A stretch of DNA of 64,000 nucleotides, taken from positions 798,282-862,281 of the forward strand of contig NC_018252.1 of NCBI RefSeq assembly GCF_000227135.1, in the 5' to 3' direction. Positions 47,978 to 58,984 of this stretch are shown here, in pieces (position 1 is the first letter of the stretch; each line of letters starts with the position of its first letter). This DNA comes from Leishmania donovani. Its lineage: Eukaryota; Euglenozoa; Kinetoplastea; Trypanosomatida; Trypanosomatidae. The notes beneath the pieces were generated by a model that was not told the DNA's origin, made no database searches, and was given only the letters and a program-made list of their open reading frames with translations. A program made the position numbers and the translations under genes.

Positions 47978-50491
47978 ATGCGGACGTCTCCGCGAGACGG
48001 CGCTACGGCGGCGGCCGCGACATCCTTGGCGAGCAGCATCAGCCATCACCTCTCCTTGGAACTTGGCGACTCGTACGAAGGCGCTGTTGAGGTAAAGCAT
48101 GGCGTAGCCATTCCCCATGGACGTGGTGTTTGGCGCTCTGGGGACGGCCAAGTGCGGTACGAGGGCCACTTTGTGCAGCGCTGGCGTGACGGCTACGGAC
48201 GCCTGTGCACACCGACGTTCACACTGTGGGCGCGGTGGCGGATGGATCGGCCTGACCTCTCCTCCTCTATTCGTGTCGACTATCCGAACGGGGATCGCTA
48301 CTGCGGTTTTGTGGAGCTGAAAGTGAAGCAGCCACCCTCCGCACAGACCCGCTCCAAGTTCAGCGCCTGGGCCGCCTCTGTGGAGCCGTCGCGGCACCGC
48401 TGGGGTGAGCTGGTGACGTCCAGCGGCGATCGCTACGTTGGGGAGTGGGCGGAGAATGAGCGCGAGGGCTTCGGGTGCTACGTGTGGGCCAGCGGGAGCC
48501 GGTACATTGGTCGGTTCCGCCGCGGCCAGTTCCACGACACTGGTACTCTTTTCATATTTCCTGCCGAAGTGGAGGGGTGCCTCTCTCGCTTGTGCAGCGA
48601 TGGTGGATGGAGTTGCGGGAGCGGCGATGGCAAGGCACTCGCTGAGCGTCACGCACCATGCGGGGCGGCTCGATGGCCTCCGGCGTCGCGACCGGGATGG
48701 GATGGCGTCGTGCTGGATGTGGTGTGGCGTGATGGCAAATGCAACGGTGAGGGGCACGTTACGCTGCCGTCTGGCGTTCGAATATCCGCCGACTGGCGCA
48801 GCGCCTGCAGCCCCGTAGATGGAGAGCTCGTGCTGCCGAGTCTCACTCCACAGGCCCGCATGGACACGGAGGTGTACGAGTGGCGCGAGAGCTTCCAGTG
48901 GGAGTCGCTGCTGAGCAACGCCGATGCCAAGGCGCGCCGCATCACTTATGAGAAGGCTGACATATCTCGTGCAGACATCAAGCAGTCCAACTCCACAGAG
49001 TACGTGCGCAGCTGCGTGCTTGAACTGCTCAACGCTCACAAGGTCGCCAAGACGGCTTTGCATGTGTTCCGGCGCTGCTTCTACTGCCTGTATGGTACTT
49101 GCGGTGTAGACACGGAAGTGGGTGCTGGTGGTCACGGCAACCCACTGGGGTGGTGCACGCTGCGTAACGCGTACGGCGGCTGCATCCACCCAGCGGAGGG
49201 GCGGCGCATCAGCGCTGCGGACCTTGACCTGGCTTTGCGTGATATTGCGTCGCTGGCGCGCTCGATGGTGCGCTGGGTGCTGGACATGGTAGGGCCGGAG
49301 CAGCAGTTGAAGGTGCTCGACTACGGAGGGGAGGCTCTGGTGGGCCGCTGGGTGGCAGACCGCGTCTTTCAGCACTGCTATCCCGTCTTGCTAAACCTGT
49401 ACAGCCAGGTGTACCGCGCGGAGGAGACGGCGCTGGCGGCGTCTGTAGCGCGGCTGCGCGATGCCGTCACACTCGACGACATCGGCGTTGTCTTTGCCCG
49501 CCAAAGCGAGAGTCAGGAGAAGCTCTTCGACCCGTACACGGACGCGGTGCACTGTGTAGAGAAGCTGAACAGCGAGGCGCAGACTCTCACGCAGCTGCTC
49601 AAGGTGTTGGTGCAATGGTCCCGCGAGATCGACCTCTCCACGCGCCTCACGCAGGCGTGCACCGATGGACGGCAGAAGCCTGCGAGGAGCACCTCCGGCT
49701 CCGCCGATGATCTGCTGCCTATTCATCAGTATGTGCTGAGCCAGTCTCGCTGCGGACGACTCTACGCCGTCACCAAATTGCTGTCCGACTTTGCAGCCGA
49801 GCCGCTGTTTATGGAGTCCACCTCGCAGGAGGCGTTCGGAGTCACGACACTGCAGGTGTGCGTGCTGACCCTGCTTCGCCTGCACCCGTGGGAGAGGGAC
49901 GCGTCGAACATTCTCGTACCGTTTTCTGTGGCGCTGGACGGCGTACGAGAGGCGGTGCAGCGGCGGGCGGCACTCGCAGTGTGGGTCCATGACGCCTGCA
50001 GTGGTGCTTCTTTCCCGGCGTCGACAGATGCGCCGACCTTGGATGTGGTGGAGCGAGTGATGAGCCGCTACGTGGCGCTGTGGGTTCCTCGCATGGTTGG
50101 CTGGATGGGCGAACACGCAAACGCCACCTCCGACCCTCAACCGGTCGACAATGGCGAGTTCACGCAGGAAGAGCTCTCCCTCCTGTACCTTGGACCGCCT
50201 ATCGCTGACGGCGAGGAGGCGCTCTGCTTCTGCTGTTGGCTATACGCCAGCGCTCTTTTAGATTCGGTGCACATGCGGCTTCTCCTCGGGCCCCATACCG
50301 TGCCGCACCGCCTCAGTCGTGCCGAGGACGTGGCAGAGGCGTGTACACAGCTGCGGGGGTGGGCTGCAGGTGCAGGCGCCGCTGCGCCAATGCAGTTGCA
50401 GGTCAAAGCAGCCGCTTCTTCACCGCCGGTTGTGCCAAGCCGTCTGCTGAGCCTGGAGAGCCACCTCACCGAGCTTCTCCACGAATTTTAG
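47978..50491 (+). CDS. MORN-repeat and VPS9-domain protein (alsin-like Rab5-family GEF)
   Basis: An 837-residue protein. MORN-type repeats are visible in the first 200 residues (YEGAVEVKHGVAIPHGRGVW, YEGHFVQRWRDGYG, DRYVGEWAENEREGFGCYVW, RYIGRFRRGQFHDTG), with a further degenerate one near 250-270. Residues about 470-632 form a VPS9 domain, best seen at SADDLLPIHQYVLSQS, followed by a helix and GVTTLQVCVLTLL, corresponding to the DLLP-x-L-x-YVL and Y-x-LT motifs. MORN plus VPS9 is the C-terminal architecture of alsin (ALS2), which activates Rab5. The usual catalytic Asp and Tyr have candidate equivalents (Asp578; the Tyr position is Val/Thr here), so activity is uncertain. The start is the first ATG. 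Confidence 0.82.
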   Translation: MRTSPRDGATAAAATSLASSISHHLSLELGDSYEGAVEVKHGVAIPHGRGVWRSGDGQVRYEGHFVQRWRDGYGRLCTPTFTLWARWRMDRPDLSSSIRVDYPNGDRYCGFVELKVKQPPSAQTRSKFSAWAASVEPSRHRWGELVTSSGDRYVGEWAENEREGFGCYVWASGSRYIGRFRRGQFHDTGTLFIFPAEVEGCLSRLCSDGGWSCGSGDGKALAERHAPCGAARWPPASRPGWDGVVLDVVWRDGKCNGEGHVTLPSGVRISADWRSACSPVDGELVLPSLTPQARMDTEVYEWRESFQWESLLSNADAKARRITYEKADISRADIKQSNSTEYVRSCVLELLNAHKVAKTALHVFRRCFYCLYGTCGVDTEVGAGGHGNPLGWCTLRNAYGGCIHPAEGRRISAADLDLALRDIASLARSMVRWVLDMVGPEQQLKVLDYGGEALVGRWVADRVFQHCYPVLLNLYSQVYRAEETALAASVARLRDAVTLDDIGVVFARQSESQEKLFDPYTDAVHCVEKLNSEAQTLTQLLKVLVQWSREIDLSTRLTQACTDGRQKPARSTSGSADDLLPIHQYVLSQSRCGRLYAVTKLLSDFAAEPLFMESTSQEAFGVTTLQVCVLTLLRLHPWERDASNILVPFSVALDGVREAVQRRAALAVWVHDACSGASFPASTDAPTLDVVERVMSRYVALWVPRMVGWMGEHANATSDPQPVDNGEFTQEELSLLYLGPPIADGEEALCFCCWLYASALLDSVHMRLLLGPHTVPHRLSRAEDVAEACTQLRGWAAGAGAAAPMQLQVKAAASSPPVVPSRLLSLESHLTELLHEF

Positions 50492-52659
50492 TCCTCAGGC
50501 GCGTGCATGCATGCGGTGGCGGAGGTGATGCCATGATAGGGTGGTCTGTGTGCACATGTCGCGCCTGCTTCGCTCTCTCTCTCTCGCTGTTTTCGCCGTT
50601 TTGTGTGTGCTTGTGTGTGGCTCTTTGACACTTGTGGAAGACTTCGCCTGCCTGCCGCCTCGCTGCTGTTGCTACTCTGCGTGTGCCTCCGGCTTTCCCT
50701 CTATGTCGTTGACCCACTTGGCTGGCGCTCGCTTGCTTCTCCCGTTTTCTTTGCTGTGCGACCCTTCGTCCATTTGGTCTTGCCATCTCCCTGTCTGCGC
50801 GTGTTGGCGTGTGCACTGATGGTCTCTTGATGCGCGTTTCACATCTCTCCTTGCACTACTGCTGGTGAATGCCGTTCTCTCCTCCCGAATGGACGCAGCT
50901 GGGAGCCTTTCTTCCGCCTCGACCGTACACGTGAACACTTTCTGAAACCAAGCACGAGCGGCATCGCCAGAGATGATAAACGAGCAAACACGCGAACATG
51001 CATGATGTACATTATCAGGCGATGGAGGCTACAGTGGATGTGTCAACGTCCCTTCTCAACCCTCCTGGTGAGCACGCTGAAGTCGTACAGCGGCTCACTC
51101 TCAGAATGCAGCACCGTCGCTTCCCTCATCCCCAGCGCGCCCTTCACCTCATTTGCTGTCATTCTCTCTATCCACATCGACTCACCCCCGTCGTGGCCCC
51201 CCTCTCTCTCTCTCGTCCCGCTTCCGCCGTTTGTGTGTGTCTCTGCGCCCACGCCTTTCTCTCCCTGTCACACAACGTAGAGCTGTGTGCACTTCCTCTG
51301 TACTTAGTCCTCTTCACTCTCCCCTCGGCCACCAAGCAGAACGAGTCTCTTCCCTCTACACCACCCAACACCCGCTGCCTTTTCTTTTTCTCCACCGCCC
51401 GCCCTCGACATCGTTGTGCCTTTCGCTTCCGTTGTTTCTTCATTGTTCCTCCCTCCCTTTCCCTCTCTCGCGTGGTGTGCTTTGTTTGTTTTGTGTGTCT
51501 TGGTGTGGGTGCGTCTCCCGCACGCACGCACGCACACACACACACATATATATATATATTTCCTAGCCTTTCTGCCTTTTTGCTGTCTGTTTAGCAGTCT
51601 GTATACACCCGGTTGTGCGCTCTTCCGCTGGCCCTGCCGTGTCACCGCCCTCTCACCCCTCCTCTAGTGGATAACAACCAGTTGTGCGCGCTTGGCCGTC
51701 CTCTTTCTCCCCCCCCCCCAGTGCCCGGCACAGACGCACCATCACACACTGCAGACGCCTGCTTCACTCAGCAGCCTCAGCCACTCGCGCTCCCCCTTCA
51801 CTTAAACAAGCGCCCTTTGTTTTCTCTCTTTCGCTACGCCTAGCAGAAGACCAAACGCCCACCCGGGAGAGAGCGCCAGGCATCAAGCAGACCAACATCA
51901 GCGAAAAGAGGTGCCTAAACGCCATCCTCGTCAGTACAACGCGCCCGCATATTCCCTCCAAGTCACCGCCAACGCCATCCTCGTAGAGACACGGCTGTAC
52001 AACAAAGCATACGCTTACATCCTATTACAGTCTCTCTTTCTCTGCGTGTGCGTTTGTGGCTTCCGCTCTCCTTCGCACTTACCCGCCGGCGCGTACGTGC
52101 GTGCTTCCTCCGCATCACTCTCGCTAACACAACCGTTTCGGGTACTGACTAACGTGAGAAGAAACAAAAAGCACCCGCTTGTCTCTTTGCTGTCTTCCGC
52201 GTAGCGCACATACACACACGCACACACGCATATTAGCGAGCGGTCCCTCACCCCCCACCCCCCACTGCCTCCTGTGCCGTAGTTGTCCGTCTCTTCTGCT
52301 GCGTCGGCTTGCTTCCCGTCGTCGTTCCTCCGCTCGCTTTGTTAGCCTCTTTTCCGCTGTGCGTTTCTTGTGCGTGAAGTGTTCGGGCGTGGCACGGGCT
52401 CGCATCCTCACACTCACTTACCCACTCACGCACACGCACCGCCCCCCTCCCTCCGTCTATCTGTGTGAGGTGTCCTCCATCAGGCCACCGCCGACCGCTC
52501 CCCCTCACCTGCGCTTAAGCCGGCAAGCTTTACCGTTTTTCTTGTTTTCTCCTCTTGGCTGCCGTCTCCGTGCACAAGCGCATACACGCCTCCTCTCTCT
52601 CGCTCTCAGCGACGACACATCTCCCTTGTGCACACCTCAAGCACCCTCACCCCGTCAAA
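50492..52659. other. Intergenic, 2.2 kb upstream of the AGC kinase
   Basis: Long C/T tracts throughout, a CA plus TA run near 51534-51560, a C-run near 51710-51719 and CA-rich sequence at 52206-52230. Open frames have pyrimidine-tract composition. No gene is seen. Confidence 0.65.
52608..52609 (+). promoter_or_regulatory. Predicted trans-splice acceptor (AG) for the AGC kinase
   Basis: A dense tract CTCCTCTCTCTCGCTCTCAG ends here, 51 bases before the kinase ATG at 52660. Confidence 0.5.
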
Positions 52660-53829
52660 ATGTTCATGAAACTCTTCAAGAAGAAGGACAAGAAGGACAA
52701 GGAGGATGATAAGAAGTCCGAGTCGACGCCTACCTTGGAGAACAAGCGTGTGGAAACCCCTGAGCCGCCGCAGGAGAAGCTGACCAAAGACGACTTCGAG
52801 ACCCTCGACGTCCTCGGCAAGGGCTCCTTTGCCTATGTGGTGCTGTGCCGTCGCCTCTCGACGAACAAGTACTACGCCATGAAGGTGATCAACAAGCAGG
52901 GCCTGCTGGACCACAAGCGAGTGCAGGACGTCTTTACGGAGCGCAACGTGCTGACTCGCCTGAACCACCCCTACTTGCTGAAACTGTACTGGACCTTCCA
53001 GTCGGAGCACAAGCTGTTCTTCGTCATGGACTACATGCCTGGTGGTGACCTCGACAAGTACATGAACTCCGTCCCGAAGAAGCAGCTCGACCCGGCAACG
53101 GCGCAGCTGTACGGTGCCGAAATCCTCTTGGCCATTATGTGCCTGCACGAGCACAGTGTCATATATCGAGATCTGAAGCCAGAGAACATTCTGCTGGATG
53201 GTGAGGGTCACTGCGCTCTTGCGGACTTCGGCCTGTCCAAGGATTTCCACAAGGACGGCCAGGACGTGTCCGACAAGGACCTGCGCGCCAACTCGTTCGT
53301 CGGGTCGCCGTTCTACGTGGCGCCTGACGTGCTGCGCCAACGTGAGTACACCAATGCAGTGGACTTCTGGTCCTTCGGCATTCTGCTGTACCGCATGCTG
53401 TGCGGTCGCACTCCCTTCAATGGCCGCAGCATGACGGAGGTATTCGACAACATCTTGTACTCAGACCTCTCTTTCCCCAGTGGCGTGACGGTGTCGCCGG
53501 AAGCCAAAGACCTGATCAGCCGTTTGCTCATGAAGGACCCCAACCGTCGCATCAAGGGCCCTGAGGTGAAGCAGCACCCCTACTGGACGGGGATCAGCTT
53601 TGAGGAGGTGGCGCAGCGAAAGGTTGCCCCACCGCGGTGGACCCCACTGCCGTCGGTGGAGGAGATGCTGGCTGCGCGCAAAAATGTCAGCGCTGGCCCC
53701 TCGACCTCTTTGAAGAACCCGCACCAAGTCGTGAATACGCCGGCACAGAGCTCGCAGCTCAACGATGGCCAGCAGAGGCTGTTTGGCGGCTTCTCCTGCA
53801 CGGCGGACAGCCACCTGAACAACAGCTGA
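52660..53829 (+). CDS. AGC-family protein kinase, probable AEK1 orthologue
   Basis: A 389-residue AGC kinase. A very basic start (MFMKLFKKKDKKDKEDDKK) suggests membrane or nucleic-acid contact. The kinase domain spans about 46-310: glycine loop GKGSFAYV (53-60), catalytic Lys75 (YAMKV), YRDLKPEN (169-176, with Tyr in place of the His of HRD, as in many AGC kinases), DFG (189-191), activation loop NSFVGSPFYV with Ser212 at the PDK1-type site, and APD in place of APE. The AGC tail follows, with hydrophobic motif FGGFS at 375-379. All catalytic residues are present. T. brucei AEK1 is an essential AGC kinase needed for cytokinesis, and I recall its gene on the syntenic chromosome. PKA or PKB-like labels are alternatives. 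Confidence 0.82.
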   Translation: MFMKLFKKKDKKDKEDDKKSESTPTLENKRVETPEPPQEKLTKDDFETLDVLGKGSFAYVVLCRRLSTNKYYAMKVINKQGLLDHKRVQDVFTERNVLTRLNHPYLLKLYWTFQSEHKLFFVMDYMPGGDLDKYMNSVPKKQLDPATAQLYGAEILLAIMCLHEHSVIYRDLKPENILLDGEGHCALADFGLSKDFHKDGQDVSDKDLRANSFVGSPFYVAPDVLRQREYTNAVDFWSFGILLYRMLCGRTPFNGRSMTEVFDNILYSDLSFPSGVTVSPEAKDLISRLLMKDPNRRIKGPEVKQHPYWTGISFEEVAQRKVAPPRWTPLPSVEEMLAARKNVSAGPSTSLKNPHQVVNTPAQSSQLNDGQQRLFGGFSCTADSHLNNS

Positions 53830-56809
53830 CGCGGCCAGAGCATGCGCGAACCTGCGAACGCGGGCTGCTGCGTCGCCAAAGGACGGGAGGGCACAGGAAA
53901 GGAATCCTTAAAACGGAAATACAACCGAAGACGCGTTTTCGTTTGTTTACGCTTTCGTTTCCGTCAACTTAGCGTTGGGTGGTGTCTCCCTTGCGTTTGG
54001 CGTGCGTGTGTTTGTCTTTCACACGCACGCCCCTCCCCCTCTCCCTCACTCCTTCGTTTTCTGCATGAAGACAAGAAGAAGCCATGTACTCTAAAATCCA
54101 GGCAAGCACACAGAGACGCGCTCACACACACCCGCATACCCAGGACGATATCACACAAGCGGAATCGTTGTGCGCACGCACGGTGTGGAGGGTGGCGCCA
54201 AGTTGTCTTCGCATGTCTTCACATGCCTGAGCGCGCGTGTGCATGAGTGTGACGATACAGCCAACGACTGCCTGAATGGTCCACCCACGCCGGCGAAGAT
54301 TTTCGCATAGACGCGCATACACAGCAGCGAATCGTTATCATGCGCACGAAGACTTGTGAAAGGGAGTGTTGGGCCATTCTTTATCCGTGCACCACCAGTC
54401 TCTCCCTCATACACGCGCGCTCCCTCCACTAAGCACACGTCCGACGTCAACGGCCACAACCCCCTCTCGCCTTCCTTCCCTTCCCTTTCCTTCCCTTCTC
54501 TCCCTCCCTCTCCCTCTCCCTCTCTGTGTGGGCGCGTGTGCGTGTGTTTGCTTAGATTATTATCTCTTCACCTTTTCTCCCTTTTGCTCGCTCTACACCT
54601 GCCGCCGTCGTCATCTTGCTGTTTTGCTTACACGTGCCCATGCCCTTCCGGATCTCTTACTCGCTGCTATCGGCACACTTCTCGTTGCAGCGTGGCCCGC
54701 GTGTGTCTCTCTGTGCGTCGGTCTTCCCATGTATGAGTGCCACCGCTGAAATGTGATCTCTCTCTTTCTGTGGCTGCGCCCGGTGCGGACGCAGCCAATA
54801 TGTGCGTAGCACACCGCCCCTCTCTCGCTCTTTCCTCACCGGCGGGGGCACTACGAGAGAGAGAGGTACGCGATCGTGCGATGCTGGCTGGTGCCCCTCT
54901 ACTTTTTGATGTTTTCGTCTTCTCTTGTGGATCTACCAAACCCCTTCTTCCCCCGGTTCCCTCCGTTTCCTTGTGCTTCCCATCTACCCACCCGCCTTCC
55001 ATACGCCGCCAAAGTCTTGTTGTGAGTTGTTCGTTTTCTGTTCTGTTTTTCTTTGTTCGGCATTCTTGAACTGGCTCCTCGTGTTCTTCCCTGCCCTTCC
55101 TCTCCGCCATTCGCACACATGCACACCCCTCCTCTCACCATCTCCACCTCCTAGTTGTCCTTTTCACCGCATCCATCGGCGTGGAGTTGTGTAGGGGCGA
55201 GCAGGTTCACGTGCGCTGTTTTATGTGTATGTGACTGTGTCTGGGTTCGAGCCTTGGAAACAGCTCTCTCGCCAAGGCTCGTCGGACTACCGCGTCTGTT
55301 TGCCTATCAACCTCACTTACTCTCTTTTCGTCTTGCCTTTCTTTTCTTCATTCACTGCCGCTAGCAGTGTCATTCCCCCCTCCCCCCGCTTCGTCTCCTG
55401 CTGAGTCGTGCCTCCCCTTGCTCACACTGTACACTTGCGTACTCAGCAATACCGCCATGCGTGTCGCTGGGTGTGACATCCGCCCGTATACATATATATA
55501 TTTGGGGCTCGACTGCCTTGCCACAGACATGTGTGCGTGTGTCTCGGGTGGACAGGCCCACAAGGCGGCATGTGGGTGGACAGAGGAGGTACGCGACCGG
55601 ATGCGATGCGCGTGCGGGTGCCGCAACGGCTGCACACCCGAATCGCAAGCGAAGGTCTTTCTCCCACACTCGTTTCGTGCGACTGCCCTCTTCTTTTGGC
55701 TTGCTTGATTTCGTTTTTTTTTTGCCTCTTTGGGTTTGCAGTTCTTTTTTGAACTGAACGAACATGGACGACTGTGTGCTCTCAGGGTGTGTGAGAGTGT
55801 TGTGGTCTCCGTGCCTTTGGCTCTTGAGTGAGAGGAGAATGTGCATCAGCGTGCTTGTCTGTCTCTGCGCGTGTGTGACACCCGCGCCCCGCCGCGTTTA
55901 TAGCGTGTGTAGATACTTGAGTGTTTGTCCGTTTTTCTCTTCTTTGGCGTGCGCGTGTGTTTGAGGCCTTTGCCTGTGCAGGCGGGCGCCTGCGTTGTAA
56001 GGAGGAGAGAGAGATCATGCGACTCGGTTTCTCTTTTAGAAGAGTTTTCCTCGAGATCGAGAGCGGGTTATGAAGCGCGTTGTCATGTGTGCACGGCTCT
56101 TTGGGTGTTCACATGCGCCTTTCTGTTCGCGTAGGCATGCAAATATGCATATATGTGTTTGCGTGTGTGTATGTGGAGGACAGAGGCGAAACAGCTCTCG
56201 AATGCAGCGCGCGTCGACAGCCACCCGCCCAGACGGGCACCCGTACACACTGGTTCCACCCGCCTTATCGAGGGTCGCACAGCTTTGTCTAAAGGACAGC
56301 CGCTTTCCATCTTTCAACGGGGAGCCGCCTCTCAAGAGGGTCTGGGTTGCCACGGAGTCGGTGACGGTGTCCCATCTCTTGCACCTTCTCGGCTACCTTT
56401 CCACTCATGTTGTTGTGCATGTTAGCCCCGTGTGCTTTCGATGCCCGCCTCCTTCTCCCTTGTTTTCTTAATACTAACGTGTCCTTGAACCGCTGTTCTC
56501 CTTTATTGTCTCGCACACACACACTAACATGCGCACCCTCTCACCTCCCTCGCGGACGGCCCATACCAACACAAACCCACACGCGCACGCACACATGCAG
56601 ACAGACAGACGCTGAGGCGGCGGAAGCGGAAGCAACGGTGCTTCTGCCTCACACTTGTTGAGGGACTTTGAGTGGGCCGTGGTGCACAGATACAAAGTGC
56701 CTCCCAAGCTGTCGGCGTCCAAGACGTCGCCCGGCAGGCTCTAAGAGGCACACACACACACACACACGCACACGCAATTCTCGCGTAGAATCGTCACTGC
56801 AAATCGCGG
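53830..56809. other. Intergenic, 3.0 kb downstream of the AGC kinase
   Basis: The longest gene-free stretch in the plus-strand unit. It holds C/T tracts (54450-54640), a T-run near 55712-55722, a TATATA run near 55490-55502 and CA tracts near 56749-56770. I see no gene or copy of the dispersed repeat. It probably contains a very long 3' UTR for the kinase. Confidence 0.6.
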
Positions 56810-57904
56810 ATGACGTCTAACCGCGATGCCAAGCGTCACGGCTTCCGCTATGGTGCTCCTGCAGCCGTCGTTGATCCGCTGCTATCGTTTCTCTTTGATC
56901 TGCGGCGGATGGAAGACACCGTCCTATCCACTCTCGATCACATCGGAGTCCGGCGGCGCGACCTGCCTCGTCCTTTCGGGGGTGGCTCATCCGCGTCCCC
57001 ACCGGAAGTACCGGCCACAGCGGACGACGATGCGGCAGTATTTTCCGAAGCGCCGTCGCTGCGGATGCCAGCGTCCGACCCTATTGACGCCTATGCCTAC
57101 GAGATCGCTGCAAACAGCTCTGATGCGCACGATGTGAGCGTAGTGGGCGTGATACACCAACTACTGAGCTGGCTAGACTCCAACTCGTCTTCCTCTCAGT
57201 TGTCTTCACCTCCATCGCAGCAGCTCCTGACGATTTTTGCGGCGGCTGTTGGAGCAGGGGCAGATGTCTTCTTGCGCGACGCGGCCACACTCGAAGATAC
57301 CCACGTTGAACGCACCTTCAAGAGGCCGAAGCCTGACAAGAGCGTGGCATCACCGACATTCGATGGGGAGACCCTTGCGTGCGGCGATGACAGCACGGCG
57401 CGCCTTGTTGGTACTCTCACCGCCGGCGATATCCACGCGGCGGTTCAGGAGTGGCGCGGGTACGAGAGACTTCTCAAAAGCAGTGTGGCGGAGATGAAGA
57501 CAACATTGGCGGCCGTGACCGCGGCGCGGCCGAATAGCTCATACAGCTGTCATGCGAAGTGGATCGAGCGTACGCGAAGCGATGGAAAGTCGACGTTCGT
57601 GGTTCCAGCCAGTGCTGTACTCAAGAGGAACTATGAGGAGTTGATCAGCCTCAACGACGCGCTGGCGACCTGCCAGGCTGCGGTGCACGCCGCTTACGTT
57701 GCACTAGAGGACAATCTGGACGTGCTGTTGGAGGAAGCACAGACGGTAGACCGACAGGAGCGGCTCTTTCAGCATCACGTATCAGTGGCGCGCCGCGAGT
57801 GCGCTGCGTTGCATGAGCTACGCAGGCGCATCAAGCAAGTCCGCAAAACTCTGGAGAGGTGTGCCCACGGCCAGCGAGGTAGGCCGAAAGTGCAGCCTCG
57901 CTAG
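56810..57904 (+). CDS. Unassigned protein with C-terminal coiled coil, 364 aa
   Basis: I do not recognise the family. The N-terminal 60 residues include VVDPLLSFLFDLRRMEDTVL, probably helical. A Ser/Pro/Asp-rich, disordered stretch covers about 58-130. The second half is helical, with a coiled-coil-like tail (about 265-355: LISLNDALATCQAAVHAAYV, LLEEAQTVDRQERLFQHHV, LHELRRRIKQVRKTLERC). There is no membrane span, signal or catalytic motif. The start follows CA-rich leader sequence directly. It is probably a structural or adaptor protein, real by codon bias and a clean frame. Confidence 0.72.
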   Translation: MTSNRDAKRHGFRYGAPAAVVDPLLSFLFDLRRMEDTVLSTLDHIGVRRRDLPRPFGGGSSASPPEVPATADDDAAVFSEAPSLRMPASDPIDAYAYEIAANSSDAHDVSVVGVIHQLLSWLDSNSSSSQLSSPPSQQLLTIFAAAVGAGADVFLRDAATLEDTHVERTFKRPKPDKSVASPTFDGETLACGDDSTARLVGTLTAGDIHAAVQEWRGYERLLKSSVAEMKTTLAAVTAARPNSSYSCHAKWIERTRSDGKSTFVVPASAVLKRNYEELISLNDALATCQAAVHAAYVALEDNLDVLLEEAQTVDRQERLFQHHVSVARRECAALHELRRRIKQVRKTLERCAHGQRGRPKVQPR

Positions 57905-58131
57905 AGAGTAAAAAGTGCCCACGTGCACCTGCATGTGTGTGGGTTCTCTGGCGGCTTCTGGCCACCGCGAAAGAGGCGCTGTGTGTTCTGCGTGGAGAGG
58001 CGGAGATAGGAGGAGGGCCAGGGGGCAATGCCTGTCTTTGTCAGAGGAATTCTCTTCGCCTCTCCCTTGGAGGCCATCCAGCTTCCTCTGCTGCCGCGCG
58101 CACCTGTCCACACGCGTGCACTCTCCCCCAT

Positions 58132-58508
58132 TCTCTCTTCCATTTTCCCCACCTCAGCGCTGTCCCAGAGGCTGACAACGCGGCTGCCGCAGATTTGATG
58201 CACCCAAGCAGTAGCGTCCGCACACGTAATGAACCACGCTCGGCGCAGGCTGACGGCGACTGACAGGGCTTCGTGTGCAGCGGCTTCACGGAAAATCGAA
58301 AATGTGGCTCAACTCGGGCACCCTTGTTCCTCTCGCTCTCTCCCCCCTTTCCCCCTCACTAACGGCGGAGGGGGGAGGGACCCACGCCTCCGTGCGCCAT
58401 GCCGCAGGGCTCTGTGCACCCACTCCCTCTCCCCACTCGGTGCGTGGCGAAGCCGGGCAGCCCCTCCCCTCCCCTATGCCGGCCAATGCACAGCCCCTTC
58501 TCGTGGTG
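58132..58508. repeat. Direct duplication, left arm
   Basis: Repeated at 58608-58984 with an offset of 476 bases. The only difference I noticed by eye is one base (CTATGCC here, CTATTCC in the right arm). The arms are separated only by a run of N, so an unmerged assembly overlap is as likely as a true tandem duplication. Confidence 0.9.
58405..58508 (+). mobile_element. SIDER2-like fragment D1, cut by an assembly gap
   Basis: Begins at CAGGGCTCTGTGCACCCA, shared with copies C and D2, and runs into a run of N. It is part of the duplicated left arm. Confidence 0.65.
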
Positions 58509-58607
58509 NNNNNNNNNNNNNNNNNNNNNNNNNNNNNNNNNNNNNNNNNNNNNNNNNNNNNNNNNNNNNNNNNNNNNNNNNNNNNNNNNNNNNNNNNNNN
58601 NNNNNNN
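58509..58607. other. Assembly gap (99 N)
   Basis: Run of N between two near-identical direct repeats. Confidence 0.99.
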
Positions 58608-58984
58608 TCTCTCTTCCATTTTCCCCACCTCAGCGCTGTCCCAGAGGCTGACAACGCGGCTGCCGCAGATTTGATGCACCCAAGCAGTAGCGTCCGCACA
58701 CGTAATGAACCACGCTCGGCGCAGGCTGACGGCGACTGACAGGGCTTCGTGTGCAGCGGCTTCACGGAAAATCGAAAATGTGGCTCAACTCGGGCACCCT
58801 TGTTCCTCTCGCTCTCTCCCCCCTTTCCCCCTCACTAACGGCGGAGGGGGGAGGGACCCACGCCTCCGTGCGCCATGCCGCAGGGCTCTGTGCACCCACT
58901 CCCTCTCCCCACTCGGTGCGTGGCGAAGCCGGGCAGCCCCTCCCCTCCCCTATTCCGGCCAATGCACAGCCCCTTCTCGTGGTG
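58608..58984. repeat. Direct duplication, right arm
   Basis: Partner of 58132-58508. Unlike the left arm it continues into a fuller SIDER2-like copy. Confidence 0.9.

Noticed and set aside
47951..49375. 474-codon minus-strand frame
   Set aside because: It is the antisense shadow of the MORN-VPS9 gene, caused by high GC at third positions.
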